From Nymphaea colorata (taxonomy: Eukaryota > Streptophyta > Magnoliopsida > Nymphaeales > Nymphaeaceae): a stretch of 64,000 nucleotides of DNA. How positions within the stretch are numbered: the first letter of the stretch is position 1; each line of letters starts with the position of its first letter. The notes below the pieces were generated by a model. The model saw only the letters and a program-made list of their open reading frames with translations, had not been told where the DNA came from and did not search any database. The DNA is taken from positions 2,674,704 through 2,738,703 of the forward strand of contig NC_045139.1 of the NCBI RefSeq assembly GCF_008831285.2. Direction: 5' to 3'. Shown one piece after another: positions 33,346 to 45,100 of the stretch. A program made the position numbers and the translations under genes.

Positions 33346-34972
33346 TATAATTACCTAAAGAAAATGATCGTTTGCTTAATTACTTGTAAATGCAAGCAAG
33401 GAAAACAAGCAATGGCAAGGGAGGCACTACACCTATTACGTGAGCATGGTGGCCATTTGGGGTTGACAAAATGAGAAGACTGTTTGTTAATTTTCTAGTT
33501 TGCCTTTGTACAGAACGGTTCCTTGTTTGTCTTTGGTAGATATGACTGCGAAGACATCGGCTGTCCAGGGCCAAACATATAACCAGCTGCTCCAAACGGA
33601 TCGAATGTTCCGGTCTTTAACTTGCTAAATTAATGACTGAAAATTTCTTGAACAAGAAAAGGAAAAACTCTTCACGGGAAAAAAAAAAAAGACAAACCTA
33701 GAGACCATAGGCGCAAAGTTGAAAAAAGGTGAAAAACATTTTTTTTTTTGAAAGGTTTAAAAAGCCGTTGAGAAAACAAAAATACTTCTTCCATATTTAC
33801 CAGGGATGTCAAGATATCCATTTTGGATCTTTTATTTCACTTAATAGAAATCGGACATGAAAAAAAAAAAAAGTATCTGATTAAGAAATCAGATCAGATT
33901 TGGATTTAAGAAATAACATCCGATTGGATTCCGATTCGAATATGGTTGCACTCGATTCGTATTTAGATTTAAATAAATATTATACGTTGAATGCTCTTAC
34001 ATGTTGAAAATTGTTCAAATTTGGATTTTCATTCGGATATGAATGTATAAATCAGATTCAGATTGGATTAGGATTGTGAAATTAGATTCAGATTTGGATA
34101 TGACTTTTTTTTGTTAGTATCTAAACTGAATATATGAATATCTGAAAAAATAGATACAGTTAAAGGCATGTCTGATTTGAATCTGATCCATAGATATGGC
34201 TGGGAATCCAACATCTCAAATGACGACTGATATCTTTTATGTTTCCCTCCTCCAAGGGTCCAAAGCCAGGTCAAGGTTTGAGTAGGAATAGTGTAATTTC
34301 AACTTAGATATCACAATTACTCAATTGAGCCATGAATATAACAATCAAGAGAACTCCAACTAACAACTGGACTCTCATAATCAGCCGAGGAGAACTGGGC
34401 CTCTGCTGCAATTCTACGTGTTAGACGGAGAGTTAGGTTTACTATGGCAAATCATTGCCCAAATTGCATGAATCATTCGCAAAAGAGTCCATTTTTTTCA
34501 ACATAGCTCTGGGAATCAGGTGAGATCCTTAGTTTGGAAAGTATTGGTACATATTAGGCTTTTGGTTTGGAAATATCAAAACTTAAAAACTTAGGAATTA
34601 CGATTGACCATTATTAGACAAGTTAAGATTTATGTATACATTTTTTCAAGTCAATCATCATTATCTTTCGTTTTTATAATGGAAGATATAAAAGCAGCAC
34701 CATTTGATAAAGCTTGTATCGTTATGTGATGGCAGCAACTTAACACAAATAATATTTTCTTAAAACATAATAAAAGGTAAAAACCATTTCACAAGGACAG
34801 AAAAAAAGCCAACATGAAGAGCAGCACAACTTTAGTTGGGGCAAGCCCCTTCCTCCTTCCTTTGTCTTTGGGGGTTCAGAGCTGCTTTCTGGTTTGGGTG
34901 AATTTCCTTTTAACTTAAGTTTCATGAATATGCTTACCATTGCTACACTTATCTTCTTGCTCTGTTTTTCAG
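33346..34972. other. Intergenic region after TNL-1
   Basis: No gene is seen. From about 33800 to 34190 degenerate words of the type 'ggatttggatt' and 'cagattcagattgga' recur. A similar, reverse-oriented stretch lies at about 55860-56170. Such degenerate repeats are common remnants of plant DNA transposons. Confidence 0.45.
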
Positions 34973-35821
34973 GAGGCAAGCTTTCAGCATCTGCACAAAT
35001 TCTCCATGTCGGGAAGCCCGATCAACGACGAGCCATCATATCCACAGTCTCTCTCTTTCCTTCTTCTCATGCAGTTCAACGGAGGCCTCTTGTACTTGCA
35101 TGTAGATAAAAGCTTTCTGGACACCATCCACTCAGATCATTGGCTAGCTGAGCTCATAGCGGAGGAAGACAAAAGCATTGAAGATGACGAAAATTACGAC
35201 CATGACGGTGCTGAAAGTGGTGAAACTGAACAACATTTGCTCGAAACTAGATAAAAGCATTGCAAGTGAGTCAAGCGAGGAAAAGGGCAGCTTGGACAAC
35301 ATTGGTTCAGGTCCTCAGGAGTAGATAAAGGCATCGAAATGTGAGGAAGATAGAAACCCAGACAGCATTGGTGAGGAAGAAAGATTGGTCCTGAGTACTC
35401 TGCGAACTGGATAAAAGTATCGAAAGTGATGAAGGCAGAAACCTGGATGGAACCTGGACATCACGGCAGATGATGACCAATCTATCTTTAAAGCTTTAAT
35501 TCGAATCAGAGACCTTGAATGGTTCCCCACGGCTACGTTTGGGTGTAGTAGCAAGCTGATGATGATCGCAAGAAAAGAAAGATTTTTGGGAACTGATTAT
35601 GCTCAGAGGAGGACGATGATGATGATTCGTGTGTGCGTGATGGTTTCGCCCTACTTGGTGGTAAACTCTATATTACTAATAGTGGAACAGTTGAGGGCCC
35701 TTCTTCTCTTGATGTGAATTCTCTGGTCAGCATGAGTGAACATATACAGAGCAACCAACATGAAGTCCTTGAACTCGAAAAGCTAACTCCTGCCATGTTA
35801 CCTATCCACTTTAGTTCTTGA
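34973..35821 (+). pseudogene. Orphan terminal exon of the TNL family (post-LRR domain), decayed
   Basis: A splice acceptor (CTGTTTTTCAG) ends at 34972. It is followed by an exon start matching TNL-1 exon 5 and psi-TNL-A, open through YPQSLSFLLLMQFNGG and LLYLHVDKS. A TAA at about 35251 ends the frame. Beyond it are three degenerate copies of a roughly 80-bp acidic repeat ('gataaaagcatt...'). The end of the domain appears near 35535-35630 in a shifted frame ('CAGAGGAGGACGATGATGATG', family signature AQxRTMM). No LRR or NBS precedes it. It lies 1.6 kb downstream of the TNL-1 stop in the same orientation. It may be a duplication remnant, or a cryptic alternative last exon for TNL-1. Confidence 0.78.
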
Positions 35822-37199
35822 GATAGTCTGCATTTGGGGAAGCACAGTTGTGACCTAATAAAAGATATATATATATATATTCTTTAAGTTTACTAGGTGA
35901 GACAATGAGGGAGTACGAGGTGTTATTCATTTAATTGCATGGATATTGTATGACATCTAAGTTTTTTTTTTTTTTTGTCATTTCAAATGAAATCAAACAC
36001 ATGTTGAAGAAATCCAAGACTTCCTTCACAGCATTTATCTTTTCATACTTGAGATTAATCGGGTGAGGATGGTTGATGGGAGGAATCCCACCTTTTTTTT
36101 ACCAGCTCATTAGCAGAAGTGCACCCAGGAGAAACTTGAAAGAAAACTTATGGTGAGTCCCTTCGAATTTCCAGTGACAAAATGCCTGAGGAGCTAACGA
36201 AGATAGTTCAAGATTTTGTGAAGTCCACGGTAGGTAAAATTATGTCAAGTCGGCGTCAAGTTAGTGGTAAAACAAATTTACAGATTCACACAATACTGTA
36301 TTTATTCTATCTGCTATGACTGACTGGTTTATAAGGAAGAAACCAGAATGCTTACTGGTTTCGAAGTATTGTATGCATGTCTCTTAATGTAAGTACTAGA
36401 AAAAGCCTATAGAGAAACACTCTTTAAGCAGTGTGAGCATCAACTCCACTCTAACCGTGTAGTGGATTCATAAGCGGCTTCTCTGGGTGAAAACTGTTGG
36501 GGTAAGGTCTGTGCTCTTTTCATCAAGAAAGAATCAAAGAATTACAGAACATTACTCAAGAAATGAACAAAGATCAAGACAACTCAACAAGGTCAACACG
36601 ATCTCGGAAATTTTAAGTGAGCATAGAGGTATCTGCTTGAGCAGGTAATTAACGACCTAAAGTAGTTGTTGGGCTCGAACCAAGAAGCCAGCAAAATCAC
36701 AGAACAGAACTTGACAAACCTTTCCCACCCCATCCTCAATGTTATCACCTTTTCCTTCCCACAAGTCCTCAGCTGATTCCAATCAGCCCTCTGAACCCAA
36801 TAAAAGGATCCAATATATACACCATTTGCTAGGTCCAGACTCAGAGCCGTTGATGCAGGAGCAGGTGAAACTTTCTTATGGACTTCCTTCTATTTAGATC
36901 CGAACCAGCATTTAAGCCTAGACTTAAACCTAAACTTGGATCAGACAAACTGAATCCAATACTATTCTTCCCATAGGCACTTTTATGGAGCCAAGAGAAT
37001 TGAAGAGTTGAGGATTACTCTTTTCCAACATAGGGAGAATGACATAGGAGCGCAAGTAGGAGAAATCTAGTTATGGACTTGGTTTTTATTTATTGCTTTC
37101 TTTTATTTGGATCCAGATCCAGGGACACCTTTTTAGTATATACATAGATGTGTTTATGTTTCATTTCTAAGCAGTCTTGAGTTGAATGAAACCCTAATA
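35822..37199. other. Intergenic region, no gene seen
   Basis: AT-rich, with a short TA run at 35861-35880. The part from about 36500 may belong to the LTR of the retrotransposon fragment that follows, but I could not find a second LTR. Confidence 0.4.
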
Positions 37200-37680
37200 T
37201 TTTTTGCATTCCACTTTTATATAGCTATTTCCCTTCAGTTTTGGCATTATTTTCGATTTTTCATCATTAGTTTAGTCATTTGATGTCTACCAACTTGGTA
37301 TTGGAGTCATGTTCATCTTTCTCAAATTGATCACAGTGGTGCATAGTCCGAAGAAGAGTCCTAAGGGAAGGGAAAGAAGTATTCAAGATCTGATTGCTTC
37401 ATCAGGAGATTTGAAAACGGATGAGAGTAAGGCTCATCCAAATGCCGGAAAACATGAACGTTGTGAAAGAAAAGCGGCAGATGATGGCCGATTTGTTGGA
37501 AGGAATCAATGTAACATTAAATGAGCATTATCAAACCCTCAAAGGCATGCTCGAGGAAGATGCGAATAGATTCTTATAATTGGAAAAGTACTATGAAAAA
37601 GCTTATAGAAGAAAATAATGAAGCCATGGTCGAACCTGCAGGTGGCTCAAAGGCTCCGTCAAGTTGAAGCTGGTTATATA
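37200..37680 (+). mobile_element. Possible LTR-retrotransposon fragment (primer site and gag start)
   Basis: TTGGTATTGGAGTC at 37295-37308 resembles a mutated initiator-Met primer-binding site. The following 350 bp are coding-like on the plus strand with frame changes. One frame gives a charged, helix-prone stretch (EKRQMMADLLEGINVTLNEH) as often seen at the start of plant retroelement gag proteins. No RT or integrase is present. The call rests on weak evidence. Confidence 0.35.
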
Positions 37681-37870
37681 TGTCTTCGTGTATGTAATTT
37701 CATGCGCCAAAGTATGATAAAAAAACTTGTGATTAATAAAAAATAATTTTTTTAAGAGTAAAGATGAAAACGATAAGATTTGAAGATTCGATAAAGGTAA
37801 AATTTGTCAATTCGTATATGCATATCGTTATGACCAACATCTTCATTTTTTTGTCTCGCTTATAACTTTA

Positions 37871-38045
37871 TCATTATCTCATAAATATTTTATTATCTCA
37901 TAAACATTATCTCATACTTATGTTTGGCGTTATCTCACACATTTATCCATTCATTATTTCATTATCGTATATAAATCTTTTGTTATCTCATAAACATTAT
38001 ATCATACTTGTTTGTTATTTCATATATATATTTGTAATCTCATAT
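37871..38045. repeat. AT-rich minisatellite-like array
   Basis: Five or more degenerate copies of a motif around 'ttatctcata' spaced by 15 to 40 bp. It is noncoding. Confidence 0.6.
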
Positions 38046-38190
38046 ACATGAGTATACAATGTTTGGACATAAAAATAAATATACATGTTGTTAGTTGTTA
38101 GTAGGGTCCACCCAAGCATAGCCGCCTAGGTGGCATACCTAACTTTGTCTTCCGTCAAACATTCATGATCAACCGACAATTCAAATAAAA

Positions 38191-38376
38191 AATGGCAAGT
38201 TCTTGGAAAATGCATGGAAAGCAAATATAGTGGATGAACAATTTTTGTCCTTTATATCTCATCATCTTTTTTATTGCATCATTGAACGGCAAGTCGTGGA
38301 AAATGCATGGAATCTAAAGATAGTGGCAGAAGAATTGTTGTTCTTTAAATCTTTTCGTATTTTTTTATTGCATTGG
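38191..38376. repeat. Tandem duplication, unit about 90 bp, two copies
   Basis: 'gaaaatgcatgga' followed by 'atagtgg' and 'tttttattgcat' occurs at about 38194-38280 and 38289-38370 with moderate divergence. It is noncoding. Confidence 0.7.
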
Positions 38377-39066
38377 TGGAAATTAATGTGGGTTATGTCA
38401 TTCTCCTTTTTCATATTCCACCTTTCAATTACTAATGTAGGTAACGTGGAAAATGAGGACAAGGGCATAGCCCACTTAATGCATTAATAATGAAAAAGGC
38501 AAAAAGGACAATTGTTATGCAGTCGGAGAAGTCGTTTTCCGACCTTGATGCTTGATTCGTAGTTATCTAACTTGTACTGTAGAGTGTAGACAAAGAAAAG
38601 AGGTTTGAATCATTGGTACCAAATCTATGAAACTATGTAAAATTATTAGATTGTGACAAAAATATTTACCATATCAAAGGTAAATATACAACATTTTTTT
38701 TGTGTACTTTTTTGGAGAAAAACTAAAAGACCCCGCCTTATCGAGTTTATGGCATGAACCTTAACGAGTTTAGAATTCAAAACATGCAAACTTTGTGCCC
38801 CAATACTGATAAATATGACGCCATCTTAGTGTAAATTTTACGTGTTAACAGCAAGGTTTTTTTTTTTTCTCGTCTTTCTTAAAGCTTTTGCAACTCTGAA
38901 ACAATTTAATAATCCTTGTTTCATCAATCGCTTCTCTCTTCCATTACTGAAGTAAAACGAGAAAGGTTCTGGTTTAGTTATCAGATGGCGCTATGTTAAA
39001 ATAATAACAGAAAAATCCTGGCTAATTTCCTGGATAAAGGCTTTAGTTCTTAGACAGTCAGAGCGC

Positions 39067-39075
39067 TATATATAT
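39067..39075 (+). promoter_or_regulatory. Probable TATA box of TNL-2
   Basis: TATATATAT lies 73-81 bases before the ATG at 39148. Plant transcription usually starts about 30 bases after the TATA box, near 39097-39105. That would leave the earlier ATG at 39091 outside the transcript and favours 39148, which has a good context (ACCATGG). Confidence 0.55.
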
Positions 39076-39147
39076 CTCCAATATCCCTCTATGCGCATAC
39101 AAAAGCAATCACCGCTGCCTGCTGTGAGGTTCTTCGACGGAACAACC

Positions 39148-42100
39148 ATGGAGGGTTCTCAATTCGATGTTTTTCTCAGCTTTAGAGGTAAAGACACTCG
39201 GAAAGGATTCACCGACCACCTACACGAGGGCCTTAAGCTTCGCGGCATTTCCTCATTCATAGACAGTGAGAACTTGGAAAAGGGTGAGAAGATTGGAGAG
39301 CTGCTTGGATACATTGAAAAATCTAAAATTTGTATCCCCATCTTCTCCAATGGTTATGCTGATTCAAGGTGGTGTTTAAGAGAGCTCGCCAAAATAGTGG
39401 AGTGCAACAAAAAGGTGATTCCTGTGTTCCTTGACGTGGATCCGTCGGACGTTAAAAAACAGAGCGGTCCCTTTGCTTCGGCGTTCGAGAAACATGAATC
39501 AGAAGGGCAGCTAAAGCCTGAGGAGGTGAGAAAGTGGAGGGACGCGTTAACAGAAGTGGGGAATATCTCTGGTTTCACCCTGGAGGACACGGATGGGTAT
39601 GTGTGACTCTTCTCCCACTCTTGCGGTGCCATGATCCCTCTCTTTTTGTCTCTTTTCCTTGATCATTTTTTGTTGACGATTCATCTGTCGTGAATATCTC
39701 TATCTTTTTCAGAAATTTTGTTGGTTAAAGAATTATGTTTCAGAAACTTTGTTGGTTACTTTCGAACTTTCCCTTTTTTCCTTGGATTTTTCACCGCCAG
39801 TAGCATTTAAGGACGAAATGTGCCTGACAGTTTAGGATGTCTACTATCAAGGATCACTTATGGTCCTGCCTATGAGATTATTTCAATACATCTCTGCACA
39901 TAGGGAAACAAAAGAAGATATTATTTTCCATGGCTCCTGGAAGGCAAGTTTATGTAATACGAAAAGTGCATGTGTCCCTTCGTATTAACTCATCGTGAAT
40001 GCTTATTCTAGCTAAACATGGCAATCAACAACATCATGTTCTATCCAATGCACGTATAAGACTTAATGACAAATTTAAAATTAATAATTCACAATTTTTA
40101 GCTTATAAAATCCTAATTATATGTGAACGAATTACCATTAGACATATGCTAGCATTCACGTCGGATCCCTTATAATCCTAAAGAAACATCATAAACTCAT
40201 TTTTGTAGTATTGTGTTGCTCACAGTTTGTGATGCATGGAGCAGGCATGAAGCAAAGCTAAAGCTTGCAATCATTGAGAAAGTGTTAAGTAAACTAAACT
40301 GGAAGCCATTTTTAGTTGCAAAGCATCCAATTGGAATTGAGACTCGCGTTCAAGAAGTGAAGAAAATGTTAGAGAATGGTGACGATGATGTTCACGTTGT
40401 TGGAATCCAGGGTATGGGGGGTCTTGGAAAGACAACAATTGCCAAGGCTGTTTACAATGACTTGATCGATGTGTTTAGTGGTGCCCATTGTTTTATCTCA
40501 GATATCAGGGAAAAATCTGGAGAACCCAATGGATTGGTCACCTTAGAGAAGCAACTCTTTCGTGACATTTTCGGATGTGAAAATATTTCCTTAAGTAATG
40601 TTGCACATGGAATAAGCTTGATCAAGGAAAGAGCCAAACGTAAAAGAGTTTTGCTTGTCTTAGACGATGTTGATTCCATAGATCAAGTCGATGCATTGGC
40701 TGGTGAGAGCGATTGGTTTGGCTCAGGAAGTGTGATCATCATCACAACCAGAGATGAAAAGGTACTGCGAGCCTGCAATGTGAAACAACACAAAATTTAC
40801 AAGCCAAAAGAACTAAATGAAGCTCAGTCTCTGGAACTTTTTGCACATCACGCATTTAGGGGTAAGCTCCCACAGGGAGAATATCTACAGTTATCAAGTG
40901 AAGTTGTTGCTGCAGCTGGTGGGTTACCGTTAACGCTTGAAGTGCTGGGATCACTTTTAACTTATGACATGGATGTACAAAAATGGAAAGATATGTTAAA
41001 GAAGCTGCAAAATATCCCCCCTACCAAAGTTCGACAGAGGTTGAAGTTAAGCTATGACAGTTTGGAGGAATTAGAGCAGCAAATATTTCTTGATATTTCG
41101 TGTTTCTTTATTGGTTGGGGCAGAGAGAACGCTATTTATATGTGGGAGGACTCTGGCTGGTTCCCACATCTAGCAATTGACGTGCTTGTGCAAAAGTCTC
41201 TCATTAAGATAGATGAGAAAAGTGGACAGTTTCAGATGCATGATCAAATACGAGACATGGGGAGAGCAATAGTTCAGGGAGGAAGCCCTCGAAAGCCTCA
41301 GAAGCAGAGCAGAGTATGGATTTATCAGGACTCCTTGGATTTGCTACACCGAAAGGTTGTCATCTCTCTCTCTCTCTGTGTCTCGTGTCTATGCACTTGT
41401 TGATATGCACATACCTTTATTTGTTCACATTGCAATCATTTTTGAATAACTTTGAGTTGCATTAATGATTCACTTGGCAAACATATCTACTTATTCCTCA
41501 GAAGAACATACCACAATGAAATCATCAATTACCTTTCTTACTGGGCCACTGGGCTTGTTGATCAGAATTTTACTGGACTCAATTGATTTGAAACTTTGAA
41601 CAAATTTAGTGGCTAATTATTTGTTTATAATAGGAAACTCTAAGGAACTGCATGGGTTATGACTTCCCATGCAAACTGCTGGGAGAGAGAGGCTCCCGAT
41701 ACCATCCTTTCATTATGAAAGACTGAAAGAATTATAGAAGAAAATCAGAACAGCCGAAACTATGGCAACAAAATAATAAAACGCCAAAAAGCCTGAAGGA
41801 CAGCAAGCTTATACAACAGAAAAATGGTCCCACTCATAGCTCGAGTAAAAAGGGACACCTAATATGAACAGCTTCGCTACATCCTCATCTGGATCAGTTT
41901 CTCTGTATCTACAGCAGAAACCTCTTCCTGTTAAATATGCAAATCTTCCTCTCCTGCCATTCGCAGCTGTCGGTTCTTTGTGCTGGTGCTTATTCCATTT
42001 TAGGATCCCCAGTCAGAATAACTCTGCCACTGAGCATTGGGAACCCTCTAAAGATCGAATCAAGGAGCTGGCCTTCCTCCCATCCAATGGCACCATTTGA

Positions 42101-45100
42101 TCCTGCATATATACAGTTGCCCCCACCTGTTCTAGCAAGACAACCAATCCTCTACAATCTCATATCGGTCACACAAAAGGTTGAAATCACCCAGTCCGCG
42201 CCCCCCTCCCCCCTCCCTCAATGAAGGCCAACGAACAAACTGAATGCCCCAGGAAAACCACACCTCAATATCAGCTTTCCATTTGCTACCATTTAGCATA
42301 GCATACTAGATCTTTGACATCTTGCCAGAGACAGCAGCTTATGTCACGAGAAATTCTTTCCTCCTTATAATGAAACAGCTCATCTCTGTTCCTTCATATA
42401 CGCCAGATTTCTATCGAGGAATAGGAGGCACCAGATCTTCCTAATCCATTTCTTCTTCTTCATCTTCTTCTTATACCACCACCTGTGTAATTCTTCAAGG
42501 GAATCCAAGGGCGTGATAGCATGGTCATACTTCCTCCCCAGAAAGTTCCGCTTCCACACCTTCCAATTTCCATGCATTTCTGCACCTCAAGAAAAGGTGG
42601 AGTATACCTGTTTCCTTTCTCTTACAAAATATATATCTGTTTGCTAGATCCACCCAAAATGTTTGCACCCTGTCCAGGGTCCCCACATACAGAGTCCGTT
42701 TGGCCATCGGAATGACATAAGTTTCCATATGAAGGTTAGTCCTTCATTGACTATGTCACTGGGTCGAATCCTCCAGTAAATCTCTATGCATTTGAAAGAA
42801 TAAATGATATGCATTTTTATGGTCCCATACTAATCTATCTTCCACTTCTCTCAGCCGAGTACATCTTAAAATCTGTCTCATCCTGGGAGCATGAGCCCTT
42901 CTTAGCAGCCTGTGAGAATGCTTGTTAATAATATCTTTGACTGTGCCATTCCTGAAACCTATCAAGCCTTTGAACTGCATTGACTTTCCAAATACTTAAG
43001 TATTAGGAATAATTATTAGTGCAATCTGTAGTAGCCAGGAAACATACTGTGCAAACAAGACCACATCTTTCAGAAAAGCTCTAGGCAGGCTGATAGCTAA
43101 AAGAAAACAAAAGTGCCACGGAACAGGCCCCTGGTTTCTTAAAAATTTCAACAACTGATTGATATTTGATTAGAAGAAACTCTTACACCACCTATTAATT
43201 TTCTTTGTAGATATGGTAAGGTCCTTTCTAGAATTTGTAAACAACCATGATTTTGTTTTCCTTTTTGGTGGGTTGGCACTCAAAACATCATCCACATGGA
43301 GAAAGGTTTCAACAGATGATGTCAACCCTCCTAAGATATGATGAAAAGTTCATGAATATTTAGTTCAGCTGTCTTTTGGAGCTATCGTGCATTTATCTGA
43401 ACATCTAAGGAGATTTTTTTTTTTTTTGTGTGTTTGAGTCAGAAGGAGGACAGGTTGCTGCTATTGTGGCTGCAAAATAAAAGCATGTCCAATTTTATCA
43501 AGAACAGTGATATGGAACAGGGAAGATATTTAGTAAATACATCAAATATCTCCATCCGTAATTATTCAAAAGAATAAACTATGCTGTAATAAACTTGATG
43601 AATTTATAAGTGAAGTCGACTTTACTTTAATTTGAGGGACAATAGGCGGGAGTTTTGTACATATTTTTGTTCCGTTGTTTATGCTCGTCTGGACCAACAG
43701 ATTGTGGATGTCTCTAAGTTGACTAAAGGATGTCCTTAATTTAAATACCATAAACCGTGGCCAAAGAACCAACTAACGTTAGGGGCACTATTTGCTGAAC
43801 TACTCACCAGAGCAATTAAATGGAATTTTCATTTCATCTTTGGTTTGCCTCACCTAAGGAGGACTATCAAGGCACAGGTATCTAAGGCATAGTAGTTTCT
43901 CTTCTTTGTTCAGGTACCAGGTACTCTTGATGTTGAAGGGATGGAGATCATGCCAAACGACAAAAAGTGGTACGGGAAATGTGTTAGTGCTCAATGCTTT
44001 GAAAGAATGTGCAACCTGAGATATCTCTATGTTCAGCATGTAAACTTTCGAGGAACGTTCAGTTGTTTTCCTACAGATTTGAAATGGGTATTCTTGGATA
44101 ATTGCCACTTTGACTCACCACCATCTGATTCTGATTTTAATCTCGAGAAGGTTGTCATCCTTAACCTCCATAAAACAAACATGGCTCAAATTCTTATAAA
44201 CCAACTGAGAGTAGCGGTTAGTACTATGTGCAAGTTTTTTTTTTTTAATTCTTTTGTCATATTATGCATGACTCATTTGTACTAAACCTGAATTGCAATC
44301 ATAACATTTATTTGCAGGCCTTTGAAAAGTTGAAAACTCTCTCATTTCGTGGAGTAGAAATAAAGATGACTCCTAATTTCACGTGTCTCCCTTGCCTGGT
44401 GAACTTGACACTTGATGAATGCCCAGCATTAACTACGATTGACGAATCAATTGGGGAACTCAAGAGCTTGACTTACTTACGCGTAAGCACATGCGAGATT
44501 CTAGAAAAACTGCCAGACTCCATTTGCAGAATAAGTTCACTTAAAGTCCTTCGCTTGAAGTCCTGTTCCACACTTTCCTCTTTGCCGAAACGATTAGGGG
44601 ATCTGGAGTCCCTTGTGGAGCTGAAGATTAAGGACGCAAGCATCACTACTATTCCTGAATCAATCGCCGGACTTACAAACCTTTGTAAGTTGTCGGTGAC
44701 TCACTGTGAACAATTGAATGTGCTGCCTGATTCTATTTGTCTTTTAAGTTTGCTTGAATGCCTTAATGTTGCACATTGTTCTCGTTTGGCTTCTTTGCCA
44801 GAGCGATTAGGAGACTTGTCATCACTCGCGGAGCTTGAACTGAATCTAACAGGAATTGAGGTTCCTTATTCAGTAGGTCAACTTATAAACTTGAGGAAGC
44901 TTTCTGCGAGGTTTTGTTGGAGGGTATCAAGGTTACCTGATTCCATTTGTCAGTTAAGCTGTCTTGAAGTGCTGGATTTGGGCTTGTGCCAGAAACTTTC
45001 TTCTGTACCAGAACGGCTAGGGCACATGCAATCGTTAGAGACGCTTGACCTTTCATATTCAGGCATTCATACCATACCTAATTCAATTGGACAGCTCACC

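Larger units (their letters stand above)
37681..39066. other. Intergenic region upstream of TNL-2, with local repeats
   Basis: At 37871-38045 the word 'ttatctcataaacattat' and variants recur in a minisatellite-like array. At 38191-38376 a unit of about 90 bp ('ggcaagt..tggaaaatgcatgga') is tandemly doubled. No gene is supported. Confidence 0.55.
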
